Positions 24,703-36,621 are shown, counted from the first letter of the stretch. The stretch: DNA of 38,841 nucleotides from an uncultured Alphaproteobacteria bacterium (GCA_902616855.1 CACMUL010000011.1:1-38841); one strand, 5' to 3'. Numbers and translations: made by a program. Notes: generated by a model not told the origin, from the letters alone.

Positions 24703-25202
24703 TATTAGAAAAAGACAAATCATTAAATATTGATGAGCTATTTGAAAAAAAAGGTTTTGTAACAGCATCATTTGAAAATTTAATAAATTGGGCGAGGTCA
24801 GGATCTTTATGGCCTATGACTTTCGGTTTAGCATGTTGTGGTGTTGAGATGATGCACTCCTATATGAGTAGATACGATCTAGATCGTTTAGGTGTAATTC
24901 CAAGAGGTTCTCCAAGACAATCTGATGTAATGATTGTTGCGGGAACTCTTACAAACAAAATGGCTTCTGCTTTGAGAAAAGTTTATGATCAAATGCCTGA
25001 ACCAAGATGGGTAATCTCTATGGGTTCTTGTGCTAATGGAGGAGGATATTATCACTACTCTTACTCTGTTGTTCGAGGATGCGATAGGATAGTGCCTGTT
25101 GATATTTATGTTCCTGGATGTCCACCTACAGCAGAAGCTCTTTTGTACGGCATTATGCAACTTCAAGATAAAATCAAAAAGAAAAAGAAGATTTATAGGT
25201 AA
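24672..25202 (+). CDS. nuoB: NADH-quinone oxidoreductase subunit B
   Basis: NuoB (PSST) holds cluster N2, the last Fe-S centre before quinone. The 176-aa protein has the ligands in LACCGVEMM (tandem cysteines), [10 protein letters not shown] and [11 protein letters not shown], preceded by [17 protein letters not shown]. The ATG at 24672 overlaps nuoA by 31 nt. A TTG at 24693, with GGAG 7 nt before it, would reduce the overlap to 10 nt and may be the true start; the first seven residues are therefore uncertain. Confidence 0.96.
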   Translation: MEKWSTRLGVVLEKDKSLNIDELFEKKGFVTASFENLINWARSGSLWPMTFGLACCGVEMMHSYMSRYDLDRLGVIPRGSPRQSDVMIVAGTLTNKMASALRKVYDQMPEPRWVISMGSCANGGGYYHYSYSVVRGCDRIVPVDIYVPGCPPTAEALLYGIMQLQDKIKKKKKIYR

Positions 25203-25207
25203 ATTTC

Positions 25208-25804
25208 TTGTCTCCAAATATTTTACAAAAATATTCAACTGGTAACTTCCATTTTCCAATAAAGTCTGGAATAGACAATATATTAGTTAACAAAGACTCC
25301 ATTCTAGAAGTAACACAAAAAATTAAAGAAGACGAAGATCTACTCTATGATCAGTTAATTGATATTACTGTAACTGATAATATGCTATCCAAATCAAGTT
25401 ATTCAAATGAACGATTTACTCTTATCTACTCTTTTCTAAGTTTAAAATTTAATAAAAGATTATTTATTTTTACTAACATTTCCGAAGATAATTTAGATAT
25501 CAATTCAATAACACAAATTTTTGAGTCTGCCGATTGGTTTGAAAGAGAATGTTACGATCTTTTTGGCATAAACTTTGTTAATCACCCAAATCTTCAAAGA
25601 ATAATGAATGATTATAATTTTCAAGGTCATCCGCTCAGAAAAGACTTTCCTCTGACGGGTTATGAAGAGGTTCGTTATGATGAAAACTTAAAAAAAGTTG
25701 TTTATGAACCTGTAACATTAAAACAGGAATTTAGAGATTTTGACAATGAAAGTCCCTGGGAGGGAATGAAAGAAACAATTAAAGAGGAGCTTGAAAAGAA
25801 GTAA
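25208..25804 (+). CDS. nuoC: NADH-quinone oxidoreductase subunit C
   Basis: NuoC is the 30-kDa subunit of the hydrophilic arm. The 198-aa protein has a variable N-terminal half and the family signature in [20 protein letters not shown], followed by [19 protein letters not shown]. It is a separate protein, not fused to NuoD as in E. coli. The start is a TTG 5 nt after the nuoB stop, since no nearby in-frame ATG exists. The stop overlaps the nuoD ATG by one base. Confidence 0.95.
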   Translation: MSPNILQKYSTGNFHFPIKSGIDNILVNKDSILEVTQKIKEDEDLLYDQLIDITVTDNMLSKSSYSNERFTLIYSFLSLKFNKRLFIFTNISEDNLDINSITQIFESADWFERECYDLFGINFVNHPNLQRIMNDYNFQGHPLRKDFPLTGYEEVRYDENLKKVVYEPVTLKQEFRDFDNESPWEGMKETIKEELEKK

Positions 25805-26979
25805 TGTCAGAGAATTTTAAACCAGTAACTCTAAACTTTGGACCCCAACATCCTGCCGCTCATGGTGTTTTAAGACTTCTTGTACAATTAGAAGGGGAGG
25901 TAGTTAATAAAGCTGAACCTCACATTGGACTTTTACATAGAGGAACTGAAAAATTAATTGAACAGAAAACTTATACTCAAGCTATTCCATATTTTGATCG
26001 TCTAGATTATGTCTCACCAATGTGTCAAGAACATGCTTTCGCTTTAGCTGTTGAGAATTTATTAAATATTGAAGCTCCTAAACGAGCTCAATACATCAGA
26101 GTTATGTTTGCAGAAGTTACGAGGATACTAAATCATTTATTAAATATACCAGCATTTGCTATGGATATAGGTGCCGCTACTCCAATGCTGTGGGCTTTCG
26201 AAGAAAGAGAAAAAATGTTGGAGTTCCATGAAGCTGTATCTGGTGCAAGATTTCATGCAGCTTATTTTCGTCCTGGTGGAGTTCACCAAGACTTGCCTGA
26301 AAATTTATTAGAAAAAATGAAAAAGTATTTTACTAATTTTCCTAAATTTATAGATACGCTTGAAGAACTACTAACTGAAAATAGAATATTCAAACAACGA
26401 TCTGTTGATATAGGTATTTTAAAAAAGGATGATGCAATAAGACTAAGTTGCAGTGGACCTGTTCTTCGTGCTAGTGGCGTAGCTTGGGATTTAAGAAAAT
26501 CTCAACCTTATGATGTTTATGATGATTTGGATTTCGACATACCAGTTGGAAAAACTGGTGACACCTATGATAGATATTTGGTGAGAATGGAAGAGATGAG
26601 AGAGTCGGTTAAGATTATCTTACAATGTATTGAAAATATTCCAGAAGGACCCGTAATGGTTGAGAATAATAAAATTACTCCACCTAAGAGATCAGAAATG
26701 AAAAATTCAATGGAAGCTATAATCCATCATTTTAAATTATTTACCGAGGGTTATAGGGTTCCTGAAGGTATCACATACAAGAGTGTAGAGGCACCAAAAG
26801 GAGAATTTGGTGTTGTATTAGTTTCAGATGGAAGTTCCAAACCATATCGATGCAAGTTGAGAGCACCAGGCTTTGTCCATTTACAGGCACTACATTTTTT
26901 ATCAAAGGGCCACCAACTAGCTGACGTACCATCAATTTTAGGAAGTTTAGATATAGTATTTGGAGAGGTAGACAGATGA
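25804..26979 (+). CDS. nuoD: NADH-quinone oxidoreductase subunit D
   Basis: NuoD is the 49-kDa subunit that builds the quinone-binding pocket with NuoB. The 391-aa protein begins with [18 protein letters not shown] (the conserved histidine loop), continues with [25 protein letters not shown] and the [19 protein letters not shown] segment. It ends with the canonical [13 protein letters not shown]. The length is standard. It overlaps nuoE by 4 nt (ATGA). Confidence 0.97.
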   Translation: MSENFKPVTLNFGPQHPAAHGVLRLLVQLEGEVVNKAEPHIGLLHRGTEKLIEQKTYTQAIPYFDRLDYVSPMCQEHAFALAVENLLNIEAPKRAQYIRVMFAEVTRILNHLLNIPAFAMDIGAATPMLWAFEEREKMLEFHEAVSGARFHAAYFRPGGVHQDLPENLLEKMKKYFTNFPKFIDTLEELLTENRIFKQRSVDIGILKKDDAIRLSCSGPVLRASGVAWDLRKSQPYDVYDDLDFDIPVGKTGDTYDRYLVRMEEMRESVKIILQCIENIPEGPVMVENNKITPPKRSEMKNSMEAIIHHFKLFTEGYRVPEGITYKSVEAPKGEFGVVLVSDGSSKPYRCKLRAPGFVHLQALHFLSKGHQLADVPSILGSLDIVFGEVDR

Positions 26980-27566
26980 GCGGTAATCATCCAGGTTTAT
27001 CAAATAATTTTTCTAGATCGGGCGAAAAATTTTCTTGGTCTAAAGATAATTTAAGATCAATTAAAAATATAATCTCTAAATATCCTAAAGGCAGAGAACA
27101 AAGCGCGGTTATGCCTCTTCTCTATTTGGCTCAAGAGCAAAACAATAATTGGATAAGTATCGAATGTATAGAAACAATCGCTGAAACTTTAAATATGCCT
27201 AAAATAAGAGTCACAGAAGTTGCCTCATTTTATTCAATGTACAATACAAGACCTGTTGGAGAAAATCTTGTTCAGATTTGTAGAACCTCTCCTTGTTGGC
27301 TTAGAGGTTCAAATAAGATTACAAAAACTATTTGTAAAGAAACAAAATGTGAAATTAATGATACCAGTGACGATAATAAATTTACTGTTGTTGAAGTAGA
27401 GTGTCTAGGTGCTTGCTCAAATGGACCTATGATACAAATCAATAATGACTTCTTTGAGGATTTAGATGAAGAGTCTACAAAAAAAATTATAGACAATATT
27501 AAAGAGGGAAAACCAAATATTATTGGCTCTCAAAAAGGTAGGAGAAGTTCAGAAAATGCTCAATGA
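26976..27566 (+). CDS. nuoE: NADH-quinone oxidoreductase subunit E
   Basis: NuoE carries the [2Fe-2S] cluster N1a beside NuoF in the NADH module. The 196-aa protein has a thioredoxin-like domain with the four ligands in [10 protein letters not shown] and [11 protein letters not shown]. The upstream helical part includes [20 protein letters not shown] and [17 protein letters not shown]. It overlaps nuoD by 4 nt and nuoF by 11 nt. Confidence 0.95.
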   Translation: MSGNHPGLSNNFSRSGEKFSWSKDNLRSIKNIISKYPKGREQSAVMPLLYLAQEQNNNWISIECIETIAETLNMPKIRVTEVASFYSMYNTRPVGENLVQICRTSPCWLRGSNKITKTICKETKCEINDTSDDNKFTVVEVECLGACSNGPMIQINNDFFEDLDEESTKKIIDNIKEGKPNIIGSQKGRRSSENAQ

Positions 27567-28827
27567 AAAAGATAAAGTTTTTCAAAACCTTCATGGTTTT
27601 CAAGAACCCTTCATAGAGGGAGCTTTAAAAAGAGGCTCCTGGTCAAACACAAAAGAAATTTTGTCTAAAGATCAAAATGATATTATCGAATTAGTTAAAT
27701 CCAGTCAGTTAAGAGGAAGAGGTGGAGCTGGATTTTCTACAGGTCTTAAATGGTCATTCATGCCAAAGAATACTGGTAAACAGCATTATTTGGTTGTCAA
27801 TGCTGATGAGTCTGAACCTGGTACTTGCAAAGATAGAGAAATTATTAGAAATGACCCGCATACTCTTGTAGAAGGGTGCTTGATAGCTTCATACGCAATT
27901 CAAGCCACTAAATGTTACATATACATCAGGGGCGAATACCATCACGAATATGTCCAATTAGAAAAGGCAATTGAAGAGGCATATGAACGAGGCTTTATCG
28001 GAAAAAATGCTTGTGGTAGCGGATTTGATTTTGATCTTTATGTTCATAGAGGTGCTGGTGCTTACATATGTGGAGAAGAGACAGCTCTTTTAGAGAGTTT
28101 AGAAGGAAAAAAAGGACAACCAAGATTAAAACCTCCTTTTCCTGCTGGTGTAGGTTTGTATGGTATGCCAACAACTATTAACAATGTTGAGTCAATTGCA
28201 GTAGTTCCAACTATTTTAAGAAGAGGCCCAGATTGGTTTAAGTCAATTGGCGCTGAAAATAATACAGGCACAAAAATTTTTTGCATATCTGGTAACGTTA
28301 ATAAACCATGCACAATAGAAGAGGAAATGGGAATACCACTTAAAGAATTAGTAGAAAAGCATTGCGATGGAGTTGAGGGGGGATGGGATAATTTAAAGGC
28401 GATAGTGCCAGGAGGTTCTAGTACCCCAATGCTTCCAAAAAATATTTGTGAGTCAGTTCTAATGAATTTTGATGATCTAAAAGCTAATGGCTCAGGTTTA
28501 GGTACAGCAGGAGTGATTGTTGTTAATAAGAATAATGATATTGCTGAGGTGATTGAGAGATTTGCTCACTTTTACAAACATGAAAGTTGTGGTCAGTGTA
28601 CACCTTGTAGAGAAGGAACAGGCTGGATGCATAGAATGATGCAGAGATTAGTTAGAGGAGAGATATCTCCTGAACAAATAGAGCTTTTAGAAAATGTTAC
28701 AAAGCAAGTAGAGGGTCATACTATCTGCGCTTTAGGAGACGCAGCAGCTTGGCCTATACAAGGACTCATTAAAAATTTTAAATCAGAGTTAATAAGTAAA
28801 TATAATAAAAAGTTAAAAGCTTCATGA
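27556..28827 (+). CDS. nuoF: NADH-quinone oxidoreductase subunit F
   Basis: NuoF binds NADH and FMN and holds cluster N3, where electrons enter complex I. I take the ATG at 27556 (423 aa), with GGAG upstream; a TTG at 27523 in the same frame would overlap nuoE by 44 nt. Motifs are [15 protein letters not shown] (FMN/NADH), [33 protein letters not shown] and the [4Fe-4S] site [12 protein letters not shown] with the later cysteine in [13 protein letters not shown]. The length matches the family. Confidence 0.96.
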   Translation: MLNEKDKVFQNLHGFQEPFIEGALKRGSWSNTKEILSKDQNDIIELVKSSQLRGRGGAGFSTGLKWSFMPKNTGKQHYLVVNADESEPGTCKDREIIRNDPHTLVEGCLIASYAIQATKCYIYIRGEYHHEYVQLEKAIEEAYERGFIGKNACGSGFDFDLYVHRGAGAYICGEETALLESLEGKKGQPRLKPPFPAGVGLYGMPTTINNVESIAVVPTILRRGPDWFKSIGAENNTGTKIFCISGNVNKPCTIEEEMGIPLKELVEKHCDGVEGGWDNLKAIVPGGSSTPMLPKNICESVLMNFDDLKANGSGLGTAGVIVVNKNNDIAEVIERFAHFYKHESCGQCTPCREGTGWMHRMMQRLVRGEISPEQIELLENVTKQVEGHTICALGDAAAWPIQGLIKNFKSELISKYNKKLKAS

Positions 28828-30857
28828 GTGACGATTTAATAAATATTAAAGTTAATCAAAAAGAAATTCAGGTAGATAAAAATTTGACTGTGATGCAAGC
28901 CTGTGAAATTGCTGGTGAAGAAATTCCAAGATTTTGCTATCACGATAAACTCTCTATAGCTGGTAACTGTAGAATGTGTTTAGTAGAAATTGAAAAAGCT
29001 CCAAAATTAGTATCTTCCTGCACTATGCCTCTAATGGAGGGCATGTCGATAATCACCAATTCTGAAAAGGTAAATGCAGGTAGAAAAGGTGTAATGGAGT
29101 TTTTATTAATTAATCACCCCTTAGATTGCCCAATATGTGATCAAGGTGGAGAATGCGATTTACAGGATCAGGCCATGTACTACGGGTTCGACAAATCTAG
29201 ATATAAAGAGAATAAAAGGGCTGTAGATAATAAAAATATGGGACCTTTGGTAAACACTATAATGACTAGATGCATCCATTGCACTAGGTGTGTAAGATTT
29301 GCCACTGAAGTAGCCGGAGTTCCAGAATTAGGTATGTTAGGTAGGGGAGAGAATGCAGAAATTACTACTTACCTTGAACAATCAATCACTTCAGAGCTTT
29401 CAGGTAACGTAATTGATTTATGCCCTGTAGGAGCACTTACGAGTAAGCCATATCAATTTAAAGCACGTCCTTGGGAGCTAAAACGTACAGACTCAATCGA
29501 TATCTTCGACAGTGTTGGTTCTAATATCAGAGTTGATAGTAGAGCGGAGGAGATTTTAAGAGTTACACCAAGAACAAATGAATACATAAATGAAGAGTGG
29601 ATATCAGATAAAGTTCGATTTAACTATGATGGTTACTATCAACAAAGAATAGACACACCCTATATTAAAGAAAACCAAAAATTATCAATATCAAATTGGG
29701 AAGAGTCTTTAAAAGTTTTAAAAGATAAATTAAAAACTTTAAAACCATTAGCTTTGATTGGTGAGCACGTAGATTTAGAAACTGGATATGCAATCAAAAA
29801 ATTTATGTCAAATTACGGTAAAAACAATGTGGAGTGCCGGACTGATAATCATGCTATCCTAGAAAGCTTAGATAGTTATCGTTTTAACACACCTTTGAAT
29901 GATATAGAAAATTCAGATTTAATTATACTTGTAGGAACAAACCCAAAAATAGAAACACCAATTATAAATCATAAGATATTTAAAGCTTACAATAATGATG
30001 CAAAAGTATTTAACATTGGTGAAAATATATCATTGAACTATAAAACAGAGTATCTGGGAGAAAGTTTATCAAATTTAAATAATGAAAATCTAATCAAAGC
30101 ATTAAAAAAATCTACTAACCCTCTTATAGTTATTGGCTCTGCGTTTTTAAATAAAATTCAAAATATCAAAACTTTAAAATCTATTTTTTCATATGCTTAT
30201 AAATACAAAGTTATTACAAAAGAAAAAAATAATCTAAATTTTTTAAATCCATATGCCTCACGTGTGGGCCAATTGATTATAGGTAATACTACTAGTAACC
30301 TTTGTGAGCCGTTTTCTAATTTAAAAAAAGATAATTTTGAATTGGTTCTTTCTTTTGGCTCAGAACATATTGCCAACGAGCAGTTCAATAACTGTTTTAA
30401 AGTTTATTTTGGTCATCATGGTGATGATGGAGCGATGGGGTCTGATATTGTTTTGCCAACACCTCTTTATACAGAGAAAAATGGTACTTTTGTAAATATT
30501 GAAGGCAGACCTCAAGAAGCAAAAAAATGTCATAATCCAATTGGATCTGCCAAAGAAGAGTGGTCGATACTAAAAAAACTATCTGATGAATTATCGTTTG
30601 ATTTTATCCCAAATACATTTGATCAATTAAGATCTGAGTTATTTGATGAATACCCAATTCTTTCTGATTATCATGAAATCATTGCTGTTGAAAATTCAAC
30701 TTCAATTACACCAGATATTGAATTTGAAGATTGTAAGGCAGATTATCCTGTAAGTAATTTTTATATGTCAGATGTGATTTCAAAAAATTCTGTCACTATG
30801 GCCAAATGTGTTGATGAAATAATTTCAACTCCATCTCTTTTGGAGAAATCAGCATAA
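28824..30857 (+). CDS. nuoG: NADH-quinone oxidoreductase subunit G
   Basis: NuoG is the large Fe-S subunit of the peripheral arm. The 677-aa protein has the N-terminal [2Fe-2S] ferredoxin domain ([20 protein letters not shown]), the His-ligated [4Fe-4S] site ([19 protein letters not shown]) and the second set [16 protein letters not shown] with [10 protein letters not shown]. The molybdopterin-oxidoreductase-like C-terminal domain (from about residue 220, [20 protein letters not shown]) is present but divergent and probably carries no cofactor, as in other NuoG proteins. It overlaps nuoF by 4 nt and nuoH by one base. Confidence 0.96.
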   Translation: MSDDLINIKVNQKEIQVDKNLTVMQACEIAGEEIPRFCYHDKLSIAGNCRMCLVEIEKAPKLVSSCTMPLMEGMSIITNSEKVNAGRKGVMEFLLINHPLDCPICDQGGECDLQDQAMYYGFDKSRYKENKRAVDNKNMGPLVNTIMTRCIHCTRCVRFATEVAGVPELGMLGRGENAEITTYLEQSITSELSGNVIDLCPVGALTSKPYQFKARPWELKRTDSIDIFDSVGSNIRVDSRAEEILRVTPRTNEYINEEWISDKVRFNYDGYYQQRIDTPYIKENQKLSISNWEESLKVLKDKLKTLKPLALIGEHVDLETGYAIKKFMSNYGKNNVECRTDNHAILESLDSYRFNTPLNDIENSDLIILVGTNPKIETPIINHKIFKAYNNDAKVFNIGENISLNYKTEYLGESLSNLNNENLIKALKKSTNPLIVIGSAFLNKIQNIKTLKSIFSYAYKYKVITKEKNNLNFLNPYASRVGQLIIGNTTSNLCEPFSNLKKDNFELVLSFGSEHIANEQFNNCFKVYFGHHGDDGAMGSDIVLPTPLYTEKNGTFVNIEGRPQEAKKCHNPIGSAKEEWSILKKLSDELSFDFIPNTFDQLRSELFDEYPILSDYHEIIAVENSTSITPDIEFEDCKADYPVSNFYMSDVISKNSVTMAKCVDEIISTPSLLEKSA

Positions 30858-31855
30858 TGACAAGTTTATCCTTTGAGTTAACAATTGGTATTTTAAAAAT
30901 ATTTAGTTTTGTTGTCCCTGTACTAGTTTCTGTTGCATTATTAGTGTACTTAGAAAGAAAAGTGCTTGGTGCTGTTCAATTAAGAAAAGGCCCTAACGTT
31001 GTTGGACCATTCGGAATACTACAGAGTTTTGCAGATGTCTTAAAATTACTTACTAAGGAGAATTTACTCCCCTCTAGCTCAAACAAGTTCCTTTTTATCT
31101 TTGCGCCTATGCTTACTTTAATATTAAGTTTAATAGCTTGGGCTGTTATCCCAATTAGCTCTACTTATGTAATAGCAAATATAAATATAGGTATTCTATA
31201 TTTGTTCGCTGTGTCGTCGTTTGGTGTTTATGGGGTCATTATAGCTGGTTGGGCCAGTAATTCTAAGTATCCATTTTTAGGGGCATTGAGATCAGCAGCT
31301 CAGATGATTTCTTATGAAGTATCAATAGGGTTTGTAATTATAACAGTCTTAATTTGTGTCGGCTCATTAAATTTAATTGATATTGTAGAGAGTCAAAAGA
31401 ATATGTGGTTTGCCATACCACTGTTACCTATGTTTGTTATATTTATAATTTCAGCATTAGCTGAAACAAATAGACTCCCATTTGATTTGCCTGAAGATGA
31501 AGCCACATTAGTAGCAGGTTTTTTTACCGAGTACTCATCAATATCATTTGGCTTATTTTTTTTAGCAGAATACGCCAATATGATTTTAATGAGTTCCCTA
31601 ACTGTAATTCTATTTTTAGGAGGTTGGTACCCTCCAATAGATATATTCCCTTTAAACGCAATACCTGGAATATTTTGGTTTATAATTAAAGTATTTTTAA
31701 TTCTTTTTGTGTTTTTATGGGTCAGAGCAACTTTTCCTAGATATAGGTATGACCAACTTATGCGACTTGGCTGGAAAATCTTTCTACCTTTTACCTTGAT
31801 TTGGGTAGTTATTACATCAGCATTTTTATTTTACTTTGGACTATTACCTAACTAA
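30857..31855 (+). CDS. nuoH: NADH-quinone oxidoreductase subunit H
   Basis: NuoH (ND1) forms part of the quinone channel in the membrane arm. The 332-aa protein is strongly hydrophobic, with about eight helices. It shows [20 protein letters not shown] with the conserved charged loop, [16 protein letters not shown], and the [20 protein letters not shown] and [17 protein letters not shown] segments. [20 protein letters not shown] follows. All these are ND1 signatures. Confidence 0.97.
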   Translation: MTSLSFELTIGILKIFSFVVPVLVSVALLVYLERKVLGAVQLRKGPNVVGPFGILQSFADVLKLLTKENLLPSSSNKFLFIFAPMLTLILSLIAWAVIPISSTYVIANINIGILYLFAVSSFGVYGVIIAGWASNSKYPFLGALRSAAQMISYEVSIGFVIITVLICVGSLNLIDIVESQKNMWFAIPLLPMFVIFIISALAETNRLPFDLPEDEATLVAGFFTEYSSISFGLFFLAEYANMILMSSLTVILFLGGWYPPIDIFPLNAIPGIFWFIIKVFLILFVFLWVRATFPRYRYDQLMRLGWKIFLPFTLIWVVITSAFLFYFGLLPN

Positions 31856-31857
31856 CA

Positions 31858-32346
31858 ATGACAACACTAATTAAATACATTAAATCCTTTACTCTTTTCG
31901 AATTAATGAAAGGTTTGAAATTAACGATAACTTATTTTTTTAAGCCAAAAGTCACTCTTAATTACCCTAATCAAAAGGGCCCTATTAGTCCTCGCTTTAG
32001 GGGAGAACATGCTTTGAGAAGGTATCCGAATGGTGAGGAAAGATGTATTGCGTGTAAGTTATGTGAAGCAGTTTGCCCTGCGCAAGCTATAACTATTGAA
32101 GCAGAACCAAAACCTGATGGGAGTAGAAGAACTACCCGTTATGACATTGATATGACTAAGTGTATTTATTGTGGTTTATGCGAAGAGGCATGTCCAGTAG
32201 ATGCAATTGTTGAAGGACCCAATTTTGAATACGCTACTGAAACAAGAGAAGAATTGCTTTATGACAAGGAAAAGCTTTTACGAAATGGGGATATTTGGGA
32301 AAAACAAATTAGCGAAAATTTAAAAAGGGACAGTAAATATAGATAA
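31858..32346 (+). CDS. nuoI: NADH-quinone oxidoreductase subunit I
   Basis: NuoI carries clusters N6a and N6b in a double ferredoxin fold and connects NuoG to NuoB. The 162-aa protein has both binding sets, [16 protein letters not shown] and [16 protein letters not shown], after the [14 protein letters not shown] segment. The N-terminal amphipathic helices attach it to the membrane arm. It starts 2 nt after nuoH and overlaps nuoJ by one base. Confidence 0.97.
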   Translation: MTTLIKYIKSFTLFELMKGLKLTITYFFKPKVTLNYPNQKGPISPRFRGEHALRRYPNGEERCIACKLCEAVCPAQAITIEAEPKPDGSRRTTRYDIDMTKCIYCGLCEEACPVDAIVEGPNFEYATETREELLYDKEKLLRNGDIWEKQISENLKRDSKYR

Positions 32347-32945
32347 TGTTTCTTGTCGGCTCTTTTTTTTTGTTTGCAGCATTTTTGATCACCACATGTA
32401 TATTTGTAATATTTTCAAAAAACCCAGTTAACTCTGTACTCTTTCTTGTATTAGCTTTTCTAAATTCTACATTTCTTTTTATTCTTATTGGTGCAGAGTT
32501 CGTTGGTATTATTCTTGCGATCGTTTATATAGGAGCTGTAGCTATATTATTTCTTTTTGTTGTGATGATGCTGGATATTCAAGTCACAACTTTAATGTTC
32601 AACATCAAAAGATATATACCCCTTGCATTACTTTTTGCTGGTATAATTTTAGCTGAAATAATCTATTTAACTGTATTTAAAACTTCAAAAGATAATTTAG
32701 ACACTTTCATTAGATCTAAAAATAATACTGAGCAAATTGGAGATGTGCTTTACACAGAGTATTTTATTGATTTCCAGTTAAGCGGTATTGTTTTGTTACT
32801 TGCTATGATTGGTGCAATTGTTTTAACACATGTGTATAGACCAACTATCAAAAGACAAAACATAGAAAGTCAAAATTCAACTACAGCCGAAGATAGAGTA
32901 AAACTAGTAAAAATTAAGTCTGGTGAAGGCATTAAAGATGACTAG
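32346..32945 (+). CDS. nuoJ: NADH-quinone oxidoreductase subunit J
   Basis: NuoJ (ND6) is a membrane subunit of the proton-pumping arm. The 199-aa protein has five predicted helices. NPVNSVLFLVLAFLNSTFLF, the typical IGAEFVGIILAIVYIGAVAIL helix with the pi-bulge region, and VLLLAMIGAIVLTH are visible. The hydrophilic C-terminal tail is about 35 residues long. It overlaps nuoK by 8 nt. Confidence 0.95.
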   Translation: MFLVGSFFLFAAFLITTCIFVIFSKNPVNSVLFLVLAFLNSTFLFILIGAEFVGIILAIVYIGAVAILFLFVVMMLDIQVTTLMFNIKRYIPLALLFAGIILAEIIYLTVFKTSKDNLDTFIRSKNNTEQIGDVLYTEYFIDFQLSGIVLLLAMIGAIVLTHVYRPTIKRQNIESQNSTTAEDRVKLVKIKSGEGIKDD

Positions 32946-33249
32946 CCTTACTTATAATCATTTCTTCATACTTTCTTTAATTATTTTTATTATTGGGTGT
33001 TTCGGATTATTTTTAAATAGAAGAAATATGATTCTAATTTTAATGTGTATTGAAATTATATTATTGGCTGCAAATATTAATTTCGTATCAGCTTCAGTTT
33101 TCCTAAATGATATTAATGGTCAAGTCTTCTCCATTTTTATTTTAACTATTGCCGCTGCAGAAGCAGCCATTGGCTTAGCTATATTGGTAATTTATTTCAG
33201 AAATAAGGGAGAGATTGATATTACTCAAATCAATCAACTAAAAGATTAA
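32938..33249 (+). CDS. nuoK: NADH-quinone oxidoreductase subunit K
   Basis: NuoK (ND4L) is a three-helix membrane subunit with two buried glutamates that help proton transfer. The 103-aa protein has GLFLNRRNMILILMCIEIIL (first glutamate), the NINFVSASVFL segment and TIAAAEAAIGLAILVIYFR (second glutamate). I take the ATG at 32938, which gives the family's usual length; a GTG at 32923 in the same frame would add five residues. It overlaps nuoL by one base. Confidence 0.96.
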   Translation: MTSLTYNHFFILSLIIFIIGCFGLFLNRRNMILILMCIEIILLAANINFVSASVFLNDINGQVFSIFILTIAAAEAAIGLAILVIYFRNKGEIDITQINQLKD

Positions 33250-35165
33250 TGTTAAGTTATAAATTACTTTTTTTTCTTCCTCTAATTTCAACTATTTTTA
33301 CATATCCTTTTGGAGTGTTATTAGGTGAAAAAACTGCCCAATATTTCTCTTCTACTCTAATATCTATATCAGCTATTTTAAGTTGGTTCTTATTTATCAG
33401 TTTTTCTAGTTCTTCATCGTCTGAAATTATAATTCCTGTCCTAGAGTGGTTTTTTGTTTCTGGTCAGTTCTTTAATTGGGGAATTTCTGTAAATTCTCTT
33501 ACTCTTTTGATGTTAACACTTGTTCTCACAGTTTCTGCATTGGTTCATATTTATTCAATTGAGTACATGTCTCATGATAACTCAAAAGTAAGGTTCATGA
33601 CTTATTTGAGTCTATTTACATTTTGTATGGTTGCATTAGTTGTAAGTGATAATTTAATTCAATTATTTTTTGGATGGGAGGGTGTTGGTCTAGCCTCTTA
33701 TTTGTTGATAGGTTTCTGGCATCATAAGAAGTCTGCAAATTTAGCTGCAATGAAAGCTTTTTTAGTTAACAGAGTTGCAGATTTTGGATTTCTCATCGGT
33801 ATCGCAACTCTCTATATATTTTTAGACACATTATCTATTAATGAAATAATTGCAGGAAAAGAGAAACTATTTAGCTATCAAATTAATTTTTTAGGATTTG
33901 AAATTAATGCATTAATTTTTTCTTGCTTTTTCCTTTTCATAGGTGCTATGGGAAAATCTGCCCAGTTTGGCTTTCATACATGGTTACCTGATGCTATGGA
34001 GGGACCCACACCTGTCTCAGCATTAATTCATGCAGCAACAATGGTAACAGCTGGTGTTTTCTTGACTGTAAGATTTTCAGAATTAATGGTTATGTCTGAC
34101 TTCATAATGACTTTTGTTTTAATAATAGGTCTGTTAACAGCTTTCTTCGCTGCATCAGTTGGCTTTTTTCAAAAAGATATAAAAAAGGTAATAGCTTATT
34201 CAACTTGTAGTCAGTTGGGTTTCATGTTTGTGGCTTGTGGTTTAGGCGCATTTAATATCGCAATTTTTCATTTAATAACACATGGTTATTTTAAGGCATT
34301 ACTCTTTTTATCTTCGGGATCTGTTATTCATGGTGTTCACGATGAGCAAGACATGGATAAAATGGGAAATCTTTTTTCAAAGATGAAAATCACTGCAGTA
34401 ATGATGTGGATAGGTACACTAGCTATTATAGGTTTTCCATATTCATCAGGTTATTTTTCAAAAGATCTAATTTTAAGTTCATCATTTAACTTAATTGCTT
34501 TAGGTCCATTGGTTTATGTAATTTTAGCTATAGTCTCTGCCATGACCGCATTTTACTCGTTCAGGCTCATATTTAAGGTGTTTCATGGGAATTATAATGG
34601 ATCTTATGATTATGAAAAAATTCATGAATCCGGTCCCTATATTTTAGTTCCATTATTATTACTTTCCGTAGGAGCAATTCTAGCAGGCTTCTTCCTAAAC
34701 GATTTATTAGCGGGATATAATTCAAAAAATTTCTGGAACGGAATAATATTTTTGAGTCAAGATAAGCAATATTACTCCTCTTTTTATCCAATTTTATCAA
34801 AATCTTTGGTAGCTTTTGGTGTAGGACTAGCAGTTTATTATTATGGTTATAATTTAAATAAACTTGCTGACTTAAAAAAACGCTTTCATTCAATATATAA
34901 TTTTATTTTGAACAAATGGTATTTTGATGAACTTTATAACAAAATTTTTGTTTTGCCACTTTACAATTTAGGTAAGTTTTTATGGACTAAAATAGACCAA
35001 GGTATAATCGATAAGTATTTACCAAATGGAAGTGCATCAATAGTTTCTACAATTTCAAAAGCATTTAAAAGGATACAAACAGGGTATATTTTTGATTACA
35101 CTTTTATAATAATTTCCGGTTTCACACTCTTTATAACTATCATTTTTTATGTATCTATAACCTAA
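33249..35165 (+). CDS. nuoL: NADH-quinone oxidoreductase subunit L
   Basis: NuoL (ND5) is the most distal antiporter-like proton pump subunit. The 638-aa, strongly hydrophobic protein includes FFGWEGVGLASYLLIGFWHH, the AMGKSAQFGFHTWLPDAMEG segment, TPVSALIHAATMVTAGVFL and KKVIAYSTCSQLGFMFVACG. Its long C-terminal region would form the lateral helix (about residues 540-590) and the last membrane helix. The essential lysine and glutamate positions of the family are kept in these motifs. nuoM follows after 1 nt. Confidence 0.97.
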   Translation: MLSYKLLFFLPLISTIFTYPFGVLLGEKTAQYFSSTLISISAILSWFLFISFSSSSSSEIIIPVLEWFFVSGQFFNWGISVNSLTLLMLTLVLTVSALVHIYSIEYMSHDNSKVRFMTYLSLFTFCMVALVVSDNLIQLFFGWEGVGLASYLLIGFWHHKKSANLAAMKAFLVNRVADFGFLIGIATLYIFLDTLSINEIIAGKEKLFSYQINFLGFEINALIFSCFFLFIGAMGKSAQFGFHTWLPDAMEGPTPVSALIHAATMVTAGVFLTVRFSELMVMSDFIMTFVLIIGLLTAFFAASVGFFQKDIKKVIAYSTCSQLGFMFVACGLGAFNIAIFHLITHGYFKALLFLSSGSVIHGVHDEQDMDKMGNLFSKMKITAVMMWIGTLAIIGFPYSSGYFSKDLILSSSFNLIALGPLVYVILAIVSAMTAFYSFRLIFKVFHGNYNGSYDYEKIHESGPYILVPLLLLSVGAILAGFFLNDLLAGYNSKNFWNGIIFLSQDKQYYSSFYPILSKSLVAFGVGLAVYYYGYNLNKLADLKKRFHSIYNFILNKWYFDELYNKIFVLPLYNLGKFLWTKIDQGIIDKYLPNGSASIVSTISKAFKRIQTGYIFDYTFIIISGFTLFITIIFYVSIT

Positions 35166-35166
35166 G

Positions 35167-36621
35167 ATGAGTTTCCCAATATTATCACTATTAATTCTAA
35201 CACCTATCATAGGAGCGTTAACACTCTCACTTTCAAGTAGCACGCAACTTAAAAATAAAACTATTTTTCTATCTGGTTTATGGATAACAACAGGTGAATT
35301 TCTTCTTAGTTTATTATTACCGATTTTTTATGATAAATCAAAAAATGGATATCAATTTATAGAGTTTCATACTTGGTTTGATAAGTTCGATATAAATTAC
35401 TATGTCGGAGTTGATGGTGTTTCAATACCACTTATATTACTGACTACATTCTTAGTCCCTATTTGTTTATTGTGTTCTATTAACTCTATTCAAAATAGAG
35501 CCAAAGAATTTGTTATTTATTTTTTATTGCTTGAGAGTTTTATTATAGGAGTATTTGTAAGTATCGATCTTGTAATTTTTTACGTTTTCTTTGAAGCTGT
35601 TTTAATCCCGATGTTTTTGATAATTGGAATTTGGGGAGGAGAAAACAGACTTTATGCTACCTTCAAATTCTTTCTCTACACATTAGCAGGATCTGTTTTA
35701 ATGTTACTTGCGATTATTTATATTATTTCTAAAGTGAAATCAGGCAATATTGAGTTAATTTCGGACTTTACATTTGATCAACAAATTGAGTTGGTTCTCT
35801 TTTTATGTTTTTTTGCATCTTTTGCAGTAAAAGTTCCAATGTTTCCTTTTCATACATGGTTGCCTGATGCACACGTTCAAGCGCCCACGAGTGGATCAGT
35901 AATTTTGGCTGGTGTACTTCTTAAATTAGGTGCATACGGTTTTATAAGACTATCTTTACCTTTTTTTGAGTATGCCTCAATTTATTTTCAACCAATGATT
36001 TTTGCACTAAGTTGTGTAGCTATTGTTTACACTTCAATCGTAGCTCTAAGACAACTAGATATGAAAAAAATGATTGCCTATTCATCTGTTGCTCATATGG
36101 GATTTGTCACCATTGGCATTTTCACTTTAACTCAAGATGGAATTAATGGTGCGTATTTTCAGATGATAAGTCATGGAATTGTTTCTGCAGCATTATTTTT
36201 AATAGTTGGCGTGGTATACGAAAGACATCACACCAGAATGATATCTGATTATAGTGGTGTAACAAATGTAATGCCTAAATATTCATTCTTTTTTATGGTT
36301 TTTATGCTCTCATCTGTGGGTCTTCCTGGAACTAGTGGTTTTGTTGGTGAGTTCTTAGTTATAATGTCAACTATAAGTGTAAGTGTTTATCTCACCTTTT
36401 TTACCGCTATTGGGGTAATCTTAGGAGCTTCATACATGCTCTTATTGTATAAAAATATTAATTTCGGAGATTTAAAATCAGATATTAAGCAATTAGCTGA
36501 TTTAACAAATATTGAAATTTTCTACTTCTCCTGTTTAGCATTTCTTACAATGATTTTAGGAATTTATCCAAAACTTTTATTTGAAATGATAAATAAGAGT
36601 ATTTCCTTAAGCATTCTATAA
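35167..36621 (+). CDS. nuoM: NADH-quinone oxidoreductase subunit M
   Basis: NuoM (ND4) is an antiporter-like proton pump subunit. The 484-aa protein shows VGVDGVSIPLILLTTFLVPI, YVFFEAVLIPMFLIIGIWGG with the key glutamate, and AVKVPMFPFHTWLPDAHVQA. TSGSVILAGVLLKLGAYGF, KKMIAYSSVAHMGFVTIGIF and VGLPGTSGFVGEFLVI follow. These distinguish it from NuoL and NuoN. It overlaps nuoN by one base. Confidence 0.97.
   Translation: MSFPILSLLILTPIIGALTLSLSSSTQLKNKTIFLSGLWITTGEFLLSLLLPIFYDKSKNGYQFIEFHTWFDKFDINYYVGVDGVSIPLILLTTFLVPICLLCSINSIQNRAKEFVIYFLLLESFIIGVFVSIDLVIFYVFFEAVLIPMFLIIGIWGGENRLYATFKFFLYTLAGSVLMLLAIIYIISKVKSGNIELISDFTFDQQIELVLFLCFFASFAVKVPMFPFHTWLPDAHVQAPTSGSVILAGVLLKLGAYGFIRLSLPFFEYASIYFQPMIFALSCVAIVYTSIVALRQLDMKKMIAYSSVAHMGFVTIGIFTLTQDGINGAYFQMISHGIVSAALFLIVGVVYERHHTRMISDYSGVTNVMPKYSFFFMVFMLSSVGLPGTSGFVGEFLVIMSTISVSVYLTFFTAIGVILGASYMLLLYKNINFGDLKSDIKQLADLTNIEIFYFSCLAFLTMILGIYPKLLFEMINKSISLSIL

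Noticed and set aside
24888-25259. A 123-codon minus-strand frame across nuoB and nuoC
   Set aside because: It lies opposite the conserved cluster N2 motifs of nuoB, and its translation looks like no known protein.
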